Shown here piece after piece: positions 17,149-24,954 of a stretch of 64,000 bases of DNA. A model generated the notes under the pieces. It was given only the letters and a program-made list of their open reading frames with translations, was not told where the DNA came from and did not search any database. Position numbers and translations under genes: made by a program. The number at the start of each line of letters is the position of its first letter. The stretch's first letter is position 1. Origin of the DNA: Streptomyces hyaluromycini (GTDB taxonomy: Bacteria > Actinomycetota > Actinomycetes > Streptomycetales > Streptomycetaceae); the NCBI RefSeq assembly GCF_002217755.1, contig NZ_BCFL01000030.1, positions 124,001-188,000 on the forward strand. Direction: 5' to 3'.

Positions 17149-18483
17149 TTGAAGACTGAGACTGCTGACCTGCTCGCTCCTCTCGACCTGGCGTTCTGGA
17201 ACATCGAGTCCGAACAGCACCCGATGCACCTCGGTGCGCTCGGCGTGTTCTCGGCGCACTCGCCGACCGCCGGCGCGCACGCGGCCGACCTGCTCGCGGC
17301 CCGGGCCGCCGCCGTGCCCGGACTGCGCATGCGCATCCGCGACGTCTGGCAGCCGCTCGCGTTCGGCGGCGCCGCCCGCGAGGCCGACCCGGACTTCGAC
17401 CCCCTCAACCACGTCCGGCTGCACGCCCCGACCTCGGACTTCCAGGCCGTGGCGGGCCGGCTGATGGAGCGTCCGCTGGAGCGCGATCGGCCGCCGTGGG
17501 AGGCGCATGTGCTGCCCGGCGAGGACGGGGTGTCCTTCGCGGTGCTGTTCAAGTTCCACCACGCCCTCGCCGACGGGCTGCGCGCCCTCAAGCTGGCGGC
17601 CGGTGTCATGGACCCGCTCGACCTGCCCGTGCGCGCCCCCCGCTCGATCGAACCGCCGCGCCCGATGCTGGCGCTGCCCGACGTGCGCAGGCTGCCCGAG
17701 CTGGTGCGCGGCGCCCTCTCGGACGTGGGCCGCGCCCTCGACATCGGCGCCTCCGTCGCCCTGTCCGCCCTCGGGGTGAGCTCCTCGGCCGCACTGACGT
17801 CCGAGCCCACCGGCACCCGGAGCATCGCCGGGGTCGACCTCGACATCGACGACGTGCACCGGGTCCGCAAGGCCGTCGGCGGCACCGTCAACGACGTGCT
17901 GATCGCCGTCGTCGCCGGCGCCCTGCGCCGCTGGCTGGACGAGCGCGGCGACGGCACCGAGGGCGTCGCCCCGCGCGCCCTGATCCCCGTCTCCAAGCGC
18001 CGCCCGCGCACCGCGGCCCCACAGGGCAACCGGCTCTCCGGTTACCTGATACGGCTCCCGGTCGACAACCCCGACCCGATCGCCCGCCTCGACCGCGTCC
18101 GCCAGGCGATGGTCCGCAACAAGGACGCCGGACCCAACCGGGGCGCCGGTGCCGTCGCCCTGCTCGCCGACCACGTGCCCGCGCTCGGGCACCGGCTCGG
18201 CGGGCCGCTCGTCGGCCAGGCCGCCCGGCTCTGGTTCGACATCCTGGTCACCAGCGTGCCGCTGCCCGGCATCGGCCTGCGCCTCGGCGGACACCCGCTC
18301 ACCGCCGTCTACCCGCTGGCCCCGCTCGCGCCCGGCCAGTCCCTGGCGGTCGCCATCTCCACCTACCGCAACCACGTCCACTACGGCCTGGTCGCCGACG
18401 CCAGCGCCGTCCCCGACCTCGACGTGCTGGCCCGCGCGGTCACCGACGAGGTGGACTCGCTGATCGCGGTCTGCGATCCATGA
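17149..18483 (+). CDS. wax ester synthase / diacylglycerol acyltransferase (WS/DGAT family)
   Basis: A 444-residue acyl-CoA-dependent acyltransferase that makes triacylglycerol or wax ester storage lipid at the membrane. The active-site HHxxxDG motif is present as HHALADG (His137, His138, Asp142). The family's N-terminus (PLDLAFWNIESEQHPMHLG) and later blocks (NDVLIAVVAGALRRWL; TSVPLPG) are intact. The only start that keeps the conserved N-terminus is TTG 17149, a rare start codon with a weak ribosome binding site, suggesting low translation. Confidence 0.9.
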   Translation: MKTETADLLAPLDLAFWNIESEQHPMHLGALGVFSAHSPTAGAHAADLLAARAAAVPGLRMRIRDVWQPLAFGGAAREADPDFDPLNHVRLHAPTSDFQAVAGRLMERPLERDRPPWEAHVLPGEDGVSFAVLFKFHHALADGLRALKLAAGVMDPLDLPVRAPRSIEPPRPMLALPDVRRLPELVRGALSDVGRALDIGASVALSALGVSSSAALTSEPTGTRSIAGVDLDIDDVHRVRKAVGGTVNDVLIAVVAGALRRWLDERGDGTEGVAPRALIPVSKRRPRTAAPQGNRLSGYLIRLPVDNPDPIARLDRVRQAMVRNKDAGPNRGAGAVALLADHVPALGHRLGGPLVGQAARLWFDILVTSVPLPGIGLRLGGHPLTAVYPLAPLAPGQSLAVAISTYRNHVHYGLVADASAVPDLDVLARAVTDEVDSLIAVCDP

Positions 18484-18508
18484 TCCGGTCGGGTTTGGAG
18501 GTATTGCC

Positions 18509-18559
18509 CGGCGCTCCGTAAAATTCCCGGTTCGAAAGCGGGCGCGAGTCGGAGCGCCG
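18509..18559 (+). promoter_or_regulatory. stem-loop between WS/DGAT and SDR genes
   Basis: A perfect 10-bp outer stem, CGGCGCTCCG (18509-18518) with CGGAGCGCCG (18550-18559), encloses a second 4-bp stem CCCG/CGGG (18526-18529/18539-18542). It lies 26 bases after the WS/DGAT stop and ends 27 bases before the next ATG. It may be a terminator or a structured leader of the SDR gene. Confidence 0.55.
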
Positions 18560-18586
18560 CTGGTGGACCAGGGAAGCGGCAGCGCG

Positions 18587-20089
18587 ATGACGGTGACACA
18601 GGACGGCACGACGGCCGAGGACGCGGTGGAGACCGTCGTCCACGGCCCCGGCATCGACCCCGAGCGGCTCGCCGTCTGCCTCAGCGTGCTCGCGGAGCTG
18701 GACGAGCTGGAGGTCGACCACCCGGACGCCATCACGGTGCGCCGGGCCACGGCCGGTGTCTACCGCACGGTCAAGCAGCGCCGCCGCCAGGAGCGCCGGG
18801 CCGCCAAGACCGCTCACGACAAGGCGGTCACCGAGGCCACCGCGACCGGCTCCGCCGAGCGCATCGACGACGAGACCGAGGGCCTGCTGCCCTCGTCCCG
18901 GACCGAGGAGGGCAGGGTCGCGGGGATACTCCAGCGACCGCGCTCCTGCTACACCTGCAAGACCCGCTATGTCGAGGTCGACTACTTCTACCACCAGCTC
19001 TGTCCGGACTGCGCCGAGCTGAACCGCGCCAAGCGCGACGCCCGCGCCGACCTGACCGGCAAGCGCGCCCTGCTCACCGGCGGCCGCGCCAAGATCGGCA
19101 TGTACATCGCGCTGCGGCTGCTGCGCGACGGCGCCCACACGACGATCACCACGCGCTTCCCGAAGGACGCCATCCGCCGCTTCAAGGCGATGGAGGACTC
19201 CGCGGACTGGCTGCACCGGCTGGAGGTCGTCGGCATCGACCTGCGCGACCCGGCGCAGGCCGTCGCCCTCGCGGAGCAGGTCGCCGAGGCCGGCCCGCTC
19301 GACATCCTGATCAACAACGCGACCCAGACGGTCCGCCGGCTGCCCTCCGCCTACGCGGCCCTGGTCGAGGGCGAGAGCGCCGCGCTGCCCGCCGGCGAGC
19401 TCCCCGCCCACCACGTCATCGGCGCCTTCAACTCCGGAGCCGTCGACGGCATCGCCGCGCTGCCCGTCGGCACCAGCGGCCTCGACGCCCAGAAGGTCGC
19501 CGACCTCGCCCTGGTCGCGGGCAACGCCAGCGTGGCCCGGCACCTCGACGGCACCGCCATCGACGCGGGCGGCCTCGTCCCGGACGTCGTCGACACCAAC
19601 ACCTGGGTGCAGACCATCGACCAGATCTCCCCGGTGGAGCTCCTGGAGACCCAGCTCTGCAACTACACGTCGCCGTTCATCCTGATCAGCGCGCTCCGGC
19701 CGGCCATGGCGGTGGCCGCGAAGAGGGCGGCGCGCGGCCGGTCCTACGTCGTCAACGTCTCGGCGATGGAGGGCGTCTTCGGCCGCGGCTACAAGGGCGC
19801 CGGGCACCCCAACACCAACGCCGCCAAGGCGGCCATGAACATGGTCACGCGGACCAGCGCGGCGGAGATGTTCCAGACCGACGGCATCCTCATGACCTCC
19901 GTCGACACGGGATGGATCACCGACGAGCGGCCGCACTTCGACAAGCTGCGGCTGGCCGAGGAGGGCTTCCACGCCCCCCTCGACCTGATCGACGGCGCGG
20001 CCCGCGTCTACGACCCGATCGTGCTCGGCGAGCAGGGCGAGGACGTGTACGGGGTCTTTTTGAAGGACTACACGCCGGGCAAGTGGTGA
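18587..20089 (+). CDS. SDR-family oxidoreductase with N-terminal extension and CxxC pairs
   Basis: A 500-residue protein: about 150 residues of extension, then an NAD(P)-binding SDR domain. The extension is helical and charged (TVKQRRRQERRAAK). It contains two CxxC pairs, CYTCKTRYVEVDYFYHQLCPDC, consistent with a zinc ribbon. The SDR part starts at LTGKRALLTGGRAKIGMYIA (nucleotide loop GGRAKIG, not the classic TGxxxGIG), has NNATQ where NNAG is usual, and has no clear YxxxK at the expected place. Enzymatic activity is therefore unproven. ATG 18587 is preferred over GTG 18563. Confidence 0.75.
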   Translation: MTVTQDGTTAEDAVETVVHGPGIDPERLAVCLSVLAELDELEVDHPDAITVRRATAGVYRTVKQRRRQERRAAKTAHDKAVTEATATGSAERIDDETEGLLPSSRTEEGRVAGILQRPRSCYTCKTRYVEVDYFYHQLCPDCAELNRAKRDARADLTGKRALLTGGRAKIGMYIALRLLRDGAHTTITTRFPKDAIRRFKAMEDSADWLHRLEVVGIDLRDPAQAVALAEQVAEAGPLDILINNATQTVRRLPSAYAALVEGESAALPAGELPAHHVIGAFNSGAVDGIAALPVGTSGLDAQKVADLALVAGNASVARHLDGTAIDAGGLVPDVVDTNTWVQTIDQISPVELLETQLCNYTSPFILISALRPAMAVAAKRAARGRSYVVNVSAMEGVFGRGYKGAGHPNTNAAKAAMNMVTRTSAAEMFQTDGILMTSVDTGWITDERPHFDKLRLAEEGFHAPLDLIDGAARVYDPIVLGEQGEDVYGVFLKDYTPGKW

Positions 20090-20141
20090 GTCTCGCTTGA
20101 CCGTGCGGGTGCGGGTGCGTGGGGGTTGGTCGCGCAGTTCC

Positions 20142-20274
20142 CCGCGTCCCTAGGGGGTTGCGCTTGCGGCGTTGCGAGATGCTGTTGGTCGCGCCCGCGC
20201 GGCGGCAGCCGCAGATCGGAACAGTCCCGCGCCCCTGGGGGGTGCGCCTGCGGCGTCGCGAGATGCTGCCGGTC
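20142..20274. repeat. two copies of an interspersed intergenic repeat
   Basis: Copy A (20142-20190) and copy B (20228-20274) share CCGCG-CCCT-GGGGG followed by TGCGGCG-TGCGAGATGCTG with a few differences. The bases just before copy A read GCGCAGTTCCCCGCG, the reverse complement of the core of the 68-base repeat at 6505. The pair fills the gap between the convergent SDR genes. Confidence 0.75.
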
Positions 20275-20280
20275 TCGCGT

Positions 20281-21051
20281 CTACGTAGGGATACGCGCCG
20301 CTCTCACCCTCGTACCGCCGTCCACCAGCACGTCCGCTCCAGTCACCCACCTCGCGGCGTCCGAGGCCAGCCACAGCACCGCCCCCGCCACGTCCTCCGG
20401 TTCCCCGATGCGCCCCAGTGGCAGGCCGGCGGCGATCTCGTCCTCCCGTGGCTCCCACATGAAGCGGGCCATCTCCGTGCGCACCAGGCCCGGTGAGACC
20501 GAGTTCACCCGCACCCGGGGGGCCAGTTCGCCCGCCAGCTGCTGGGTCAGGTGCAGGAGTGCGGCCTTGCTGGTGCCGTACGCACCCACGTGGGGGCCGA
20601 CGTGTGCCGCGCCCTCCGTGCAGATGTTGATCACCGAGCCGCCGTGCTCCCGCATCCAGCCGCGCCACGCGCACTGCGTCAGCCGCAGCGGTGCCTCCAC
20701 GTTGACCGTGAACGCCTCCCGCCACAGGCCCAGGTCGGCGTCCATGAGCGGGCCGTACGGGCGGTTGGTCGCCGCGTTGTTGACGAGGACGTCCAGCCGT
20801 CCGAACTCGGTCAGCGCCAGCCGGGTCAGCTCCCGGGCGTGCTCCGGCTCGGCGACGCTGCCGGCCAGGCCGACCCCGCCCAGCTGCGCGGCCGTACGCC
20901 GCACCTCGTCCGCGTCCCGCGCGCTCACGCACACCAGCGCCCCGGCCGCCGCGAGCGCCTCGGCGACCGCGCGCCCGATCCCGCGGGTGCCGCCGGTGAC
21001 CACGGCCGCCCGGCCCCTGAGCCCGTACGACGGCCCGTAGGATGACGTCAT
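20281..21051 (-). CDS. SDR-family NAD(P)-dependent oxidoreductase
   Basis: A 256-residue classical short-chain dehydrogenase. Cofactor site VVTGGTRGIGRAV, NNAATN, and active site YGTSK with Tyr and Lys in place. The upstream strand reads SVINICTEG, where Thr or Ser could supply the hydroxyl. The C-terminus is GADVLVDGGTRV. Substrate unknown. It lies 25 bases downstream of a degenerate HD-domain gene, probably in one operon. Confidence 0.9.
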   Translation of the reverse strand: MTSSYGPSYGLRGRAAVVTGGTRGIGRAVAEALAAAGALVCVSARDADEVRRTAAQLGGVGLAGSVAEPEHARELTRLALTEFGRLDVLVNNAATNRPYGPLMDADLGLWREAFTVNVEAPLRLTQCAWRGWMREHGGSVINICTEGAAHVGPHVGAYGTSKAALLHLTQQLAGELAPRVRVNSVSPGLVRTEMARFMWEPREDEIAAGLPLGRIGEPEDVAGAVLWLASDAARWVTGADVLVDGGTRVRAARIPT

Positions 21052-21076
21052 CGCCGTACCGTCTCATGACGGAACG

Positions 21077-21454
21077 TCAGTCGACAGCCCCCAGGCGGGA
21101 GTTGCGGGCGGCGACCAGTTCCAGGACGGTCCGCCAGTCCTCCAGGACGCCGGCGTCGAAGCCCGCGGTACGGCTCTCCTCGTCGGCCTGGCGCAGTCGC
21201 AGCACGTCGTCGTCGGTGGCGGCGCCGTCCCCGCGGACGAGGTGGTAGACACGTTCCCCGAGCAGGTGGCGTACCGCGTGTGCGGCGCCGTCGGCGGGGC
21301 CGAGCAGCTCCTCGACGCCGTGCACCAGGCCTGCCACCTGGAGTTCCTTGTCGGCAGGGCGGCCGCGGCGCAGCAGGGCCGCGGTGCGCAGGGCGCGCTG
21401 GTGCCGGCAGGCGTACAGCAGATCCATCAGCTCCTCGACGCTGCGCAGCTCCAT
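21077..21454 (-). CDS. small HD-superfamily-like protein with degenerate metal site
   Basis: A 125-residue protein resembling HD-domain oxygenases of the PhnZ/phosphonate type. It retains HQRALRTAALL and VAGLVHGVEELLG, where active homologues have the metal-binding pair HD in LLHDIG. It also retains the C-terminal block VLRLRQADEESRTAGF...LEDWRTVLELV. At 125 residues it is shorter than active members (about 190), and the central metal-ligand helix seems deleted. The family assignment is inference from motif spacing. It precedes the SDR gene by 25 bases and was probably recruited for a non-catalytic role or is decaying. Confidence 0.6.
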   Translation of the reverse strand: MELRSVEELMDLLYACRHQRALRTAALLRRGRPADKELQVAGLVHGVEELLGPADGAAHAVRHLLGERVYHLVRGDGAATDDDVLRLRQADEESRTAGFDAGVLEDWRTVLELVAARNSRLGAVD

Positions 21455-21939
21455 GCGTCAGTCCTTCCGCGAGACAGCCGTTGTCCTGCGCCATCGGATC
21501 ATGTCGAGTTTTCGACGCGGCCAACGCAACCTGAACTGCACAGCCTGTGAAGGGAGCGGGGGCCTATGCGATCGAAGACTTGTTCGCATGGATAGGCCGA
21601 GCGAGTGGATCGTAAACAGGGCATCATGTTACGAACGGGCGCATTTCCGGGTCCTCGAAGTGCGCAACGACTCGCGATAGTTACACCTTGTTTGCACTCC
21701 CTATCGAGCGGACCCCTGCTCATTTGGTTAATCTATAGAGGACGGACAGCAACTAGGGGTCCCACCCACACCCACGGTCCGTCCCGGGACAAGCCGGTCG
21801 ACAACGGCCTGCTCTCTTGTGAATCACCGGCGCCACCGCGTCCGAACCGGACTTCCATCCAGACCCGAGCGGGCGCCGAGCACCGGAACGCAGACTGTCC
21901 GGCACGCCCCGAGGGTGACCGACACATAAGGAGTGCGCG
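21455..21939. other. long A/T-richer divergent region with stem-loop
   Basis: This 485-base gap separates the HD-like gene from the small peptide gene. It is less G+C-rich than its surroundings, especially at 21600-21760. An inverted repeat GGCCTAT-GCGA / TCGC-ATGG-ATAGGCC (21561-21571 with 21584-21598, one 4-base bulge) could form a stem-loop. No conserved ORF is evident. The region probably holds strongly regulated promoters and a long 5' leader. Confidence 0.45.
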
Positions 21940-22113
21940 GTGACACCTGAGAAGACGAATCGCGAGCAGCGCCCCAAGGAACGCACGGAGCGCGCGGGCA
22001 CGCGGCCCGGACAGCTCGGCAGCCTCGACGTGTGGGCCAGGTCCGCCCCGATCCGCCTCGCGGGTTACGAGGAGGACCTCGCCGAGCCCCACATCCTGCC
22101 GAGCGTGGACTGA
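21940..22113 (+). CDS. small orphan protein (57 aa)
   Basis: An ORF of 57 codons with a good ribosome binding site (AAGGAG, 21928-21933) before GTG 21940. The N-terminal half is highly charged (TNREQRPKERTERAG). The C-terminal half is more structured and ends in GYEEDLAEPHILPSVD, after SLDVWARSAPIRLA. There is no Cys and no signal peptide. I do not recognise the family. The leader-like and core-like halves recall modified-peptide precursors, but no maturation enzyme lies next to it. Confidence 0.6.
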   Translation: MTPEKTNREQRPKERTERAGTRPGQLGSLDVWARSAPIRLAGYEEDLAEPHILPSVD

Positions 22114-22171
22114 CCGGCCGGTCAGTCCCGTCGCGATCGCCGACGCGCATGGGCGTGCGAGACTCACGCCC

Positions 22172-22654
22172 ATGCTGATCAGAGAAGCCACCGCGGCCGA
22201 CTGGCCGCAGATCTGGCCCTTCTGGCACCGGATCGTCGCCGCCGCCGAGACCTACGGCTGGGACCCCGACACCTCTCAGGAGGCGGCCCGCGCCCTGTGG
22301 ATGAGCCCGGCGAAACATGTCTACGTCGCCGAGGACCCCACCGGAGCCGTCGTCGGCTCCGCCTACCTGACCCCCAACTACGGCGGGCCCGCCGCAGGCG
22401 TCGCCAACGCCGGCTTCATGGTCGACCCCGACCGGGGCGGCCGGGGCGTCGGGCGCGCGCTCGCCGAGCACGTCCTCGCCGAGGCCCGGGCGCACGGCTA
22501 CCGGGCGATGGTCTTCAACGCCGTCGTCGAGACCAACCCCGCCGTGGCCCTGTGGACCTCGCTCGGCTTCACGATCCTCGGCACGGTCCCGCGCGCCTTC
22601 GACCACCCGAAACACGGCCCGGTCGGCCTGCACATCATGTACCGCGCCCTGTGA
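22172..22654 (+). CDS. GNAT-family N-acetyltransferase
   Basis: A 160-residue single-domain acetyltransferase. The acetyl-CoA site is visible as VDPDRGGRGVGRALAEHV (Q/RxxGxG/A loop). N-terminal IREATAADWPQIWPFWHRI and the late NAVVETNPAVALWTSLGF (asparagine/GF motif C) are typical. The C-terminus (GPVGLHIMYRAL) resembles phosphinothricin/amino-acid acetyltransferase-like members. It begins 58 bases after the 57-residue ORF and may share its transcript. Confidence 0.9.
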   Translation: MLIREATAADWPQIWPFWHRIVAAAETYGWDPDTSQEAARALWMSPAKHVYVAEDPTGAVVGSAYLTPNYGGPAAGVANAGFMVDPDRGGRGVGRALAEHVLAEARAHGYRAMVFNAVVETNPAVALWTSLGFTILGTVPRAFDHPKHGPVGLHIMYRAL

Positions 22655-22682
22655 CCCGACCGGCTGTCGGCGCCGGGACCTG

Positions 22683-22951
22683 GGGCCTGTCGTTTGGAGC
22701 ATGCCGGCGTCGCGGGGCGTGGCACGCACTCCCCCACTGCCCTAAAGGCGTGGGGGGACCCCCAGCGGCGTTGTCGTCGGTTGTCGACGTCCCCCGGCCT
22801 TCGGCCGGGAGGTGCCCCCACCGCGTCGCCCGCCGCGGCAGCGGCTGATCGTCTACGCCTCCTCCGCCTTGCAGCTGCACGCACCACGCCCCGCTCGGGT
22901 CGGCCGACAAGGCGCCGTGAGCCAGGCCGGCCTGACCCGAACGACAGGCCC
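22683..22951. mobile_element. MITE-like non-autonomous element, about 269 bp
   Basis: Flanking inverted repeats GGGCCTGTCGTTTGG (22683-22697) and CCGAACGACAGGCCC (22937-22951) match at 14 of 15 positions. The interior holds short dyads (for example CCCCCGGCCTTCGGCCGGG) and no ORF. No clear target duplication was seen. Its right end falls on the stop codon of the downstream minus-strand SDR gene. Terminal sequence and size fit a small transposable element or an IS remnant. Confidence 0.55.
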
Positions 22952-23907
22952 TAGCCGATCAGCGCCTCGGACACCTGCCACAGCCGGCCCGCGTTGTCCC
23001 GGTCCAGGGCGTACGGGGCGACGCCGCCGACGTTGGTGCCGCGCTCGGTGACGGGCTTCGCCTCCGCGCAGTCCTCGAAGTAGCGGCCGCTGACGCCCGC
23101 CACCGTCGGCGAGGCGGCCAGCAGCGCCGAGGTCGCGGCGCCCTGCTCCACCGTCTTCTGCGGCGGCAGGGCGAGCTCGCCCGAGGCGATGAACTCCTCG
23201 ACCTGCTTCAGGTCCATGTGCCGGGCCAGGTTGGTGTCCGCGATGTTGCCCGGCATCAGGGCGTTCGCCGTGATGCCGTCGTCGGCCCAGCGCTCCGCCG
23301 CGGCGACGGCGAACAGGATGTTGGCGGTCTTCGACTGGCCGTAGGAGGTCCACGGGTCGTAGGGGCGGAACCGGTAGTCCAGGTCGTCGAAGACGACGGG
23401 GGAGAAGAGGTGGCCGGTGGAGCTGACCGAGACGATCCGGGCGCCGTCGGCCGCCGCCAGGGCCCGGTGGAGGCCGGTGGTGAGGGCGAAGTGGCCCAGG
23501 TGGTTGACGGCGAACTGCTGCTCGCGGCCGTCGGGGGTGCGGGTGATCTCCTGCGGGGCCATCACACCGGCGTTGTTGACCAGGATGTGCAGCGGGCCCT
23601 GCCAGTCGGCCGCGAAGGCCACGACCGTCGACCGGTCGGCCAGGTCCAGCAGTCCCACGGTCAACTTGCCCGAGCCGGGCGGAAGTTCGGCCTCCAGACG
23701 AGCGACCACGTGGTCGCCCGCCTCGGTGTTGCGCACGGCCAGGGTGACGTCGGCGCCGGCCGAGGCGAGCGCGCGGGCCGTCTCCACGCCGATTCCGGAG
23801 CTGGCTCCGGTCACCACGGCCCGGCGGCCGTGCAGGTCGACGCCGTCGACGACCTCGGCGGCGATGGTGGTGGCACCGAAGGTGCCGGGGGTCTGGGGTA
23901 CGGACAT
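22951..23907 (-). CDS. SDR-family oxidoreductase (retinol-dehydrogenase-like)
   Basis: A 318-residue short-chain dehydrogenase of the longer WW-oxidoreductase/retinol-dehydrogenase type. Motifs are VVTGASSGIGVETARAL, NNAGVMAPQE, NHLGHFALT, IVSVSST and YGQSK. ATG 23907 is preceded by AGGAGACACC. It is the last gene of the minus-strand operon AKR-MBL-SDR, probably repressed by the divergent TetR protein. Substrate unknown; the trio suggests processing of a carbonyl or lactone compound. Confidence 0.88.
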   Translation of the reverse strand: MSVPQTPGTFGATTIAAEVVDGVDLHGRRAVVTGASSGIGVETARALASAGADVTLAVRNTEAGDHVVARLEAELPPGSGKLTVGLLDLADRSTVVAFAADWQGPLHILVNNAGVMAPQEITRTPDGREQQFAVNHLGHFALTTGLHRALAAADGARIVSVSSTGHLFSPVVFDDLDYRFRPYDPWTSYGQSKTANILFAVAAAERWADDGITANALMPGNIADTNLARHMDLKQVEEFIASGELALPPQKTVEQGAATSALLAASPTVAGVSGRYFEDCAEAKPVTERGTNVGGVAPYALDRDNAGRLWQVSEALIG

Positions 23908-23963
23908 GAGGGGTGTCTCCTGTGGATGGGTGGGGGCTGTGGCCGGGGCTCGCCCCGGCCGGA

Positions 23964-24854
23964 TCACCGGGAGGAAGCCGGCGAGTCGCCGACGGGGGTC
24001 CAGACGTGTGTGTCTCCGGCCCGGGTGACACGGCCGAACACGTCGTCCGTGAAGTGCCCGGCCGCGATGACCGTGTCCGGCCGCCCGAGCAGCCGGTCGC
24101 GGACCTCCCGGGCCTGGTCGGGGGCGACGTCGGAGGCGAAGGCCAGATCGGGGTCCGCGATCTGGGCGGGGGAGTGCAGGACGTCGCCGACGATCCAGAC
24201 CTCCTCGGTGCCGCGGCCCGACGGGTCCCGTACGACGACCGCCAGGTGGCCGGGGGTGTGTCCGGAGGTGGCCTCGACGGTGACCCCGGGCGCGAGCAGG
24301 TCGCCGCTGCCGACGAACTCGACGACGCCCTGGAGCGGCTTGAGCACCGCCTCGGGGTCCGGTCCGCCCAGCGCGGCCTCCCTGGTCGTCCAGTACTGCC
24401 ACTCGGCCTCGGACATGAGGTGGCGGGCGCCGCCGAAGGTGAGACCGGTGGGCGCGGCCGTCGCCGGGGCGCCGGGGAGCGGTGCGACGTCGCTGGTCCA
24501 GCCGACGTGGTCGAGGTGCAGGTGGGTGTAGACGACCGTGTCGATGTCGTCGGCGGACAGCCCCTCGGCGGCGAGGTTCCGGAGCAGCTCGCCGCCTTCG
24601 AGATGGGCGATTCCGGGGACGTCCACGTCGATCTTCCCGGCGGCCAGGTCCACGAGGATCTTCCGGTCCCCGGCCTGGATCAGGAACGAGCCGAAGGTGA
24701 GGATGAGCTGCCCGTCCTCCAGGTGGCCCGGGTGCGTCGTCCAGTCCACGCCGGGGAACAGGGTGTCGGGGTTGTGGGCGCCGAAACCGTCGGGGAGGTA
24801 GGTGATCGTCGTGTCGCCGACGGTGATGCGGGACCGCTTGGCGGGCTGAGGCAT
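23964..24854 (-). CDS. MBL-fold metallo-hydrolase
   Basis: A 296-residue metallo-beta-lactamase-fold hydrolase, close in shape to quorum-quenching lactonases and related esterases. The metal motif THLHLDHVGW (HxHxDH) is intact, with SGHTPGHLAVV, VGDVLHSP and AAGHF giving the further ligands. No signal peptide, so cytoplasmic. It is the middle gene of the TetR-linked operon, 56 bases before the SDR. The true substrate (lactone, ester or other) cannot be read. Confidence 0.88.
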   Translation of the reverse strand: MPQPAKRSRITVGDTTITYLPDGFGAHNPDTLFPGVDWTTHPGHLEDGQLILTFGSFLIQAGDRKILVDLAAGKIDVDVPGIAHLEGGELLRNLAAEGLSADDIDTVVYTHLHLDHVGWTSDVAPLPGAPATAAPTGLTFGGARHLMSEAEWQYWTTREAALGGPDPEAVLKPLQGVVEFVGSGDLLAPGVTVEATSGHTPGHLAVVVRDPSGRGTEEVWIVGDVLHSPAQIADPDLAFASDVAPDQAREVRDRLLGRPDTVIAAGHFTDDVFGRVTRAGDTHVWTPVGDSPASSR

Positions 24855-24954
24855 GGTGATGACCTTTTGAAGTGCTGGTGAAGTGCTCTTGGAGTGCTCT
24901 GGAAGTGCTGTGGCGGCTTTCGGGTTTTCGGAGGGCAGGGGGAGGCGCCGGCGG

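Noticed and set aside
18521..18545. tRNA T-arm-like GGTTCGAA sequence
   Set aside because: No acceptor, D or anticodon arms can be folded around it; it is part of a larger stem-loop.
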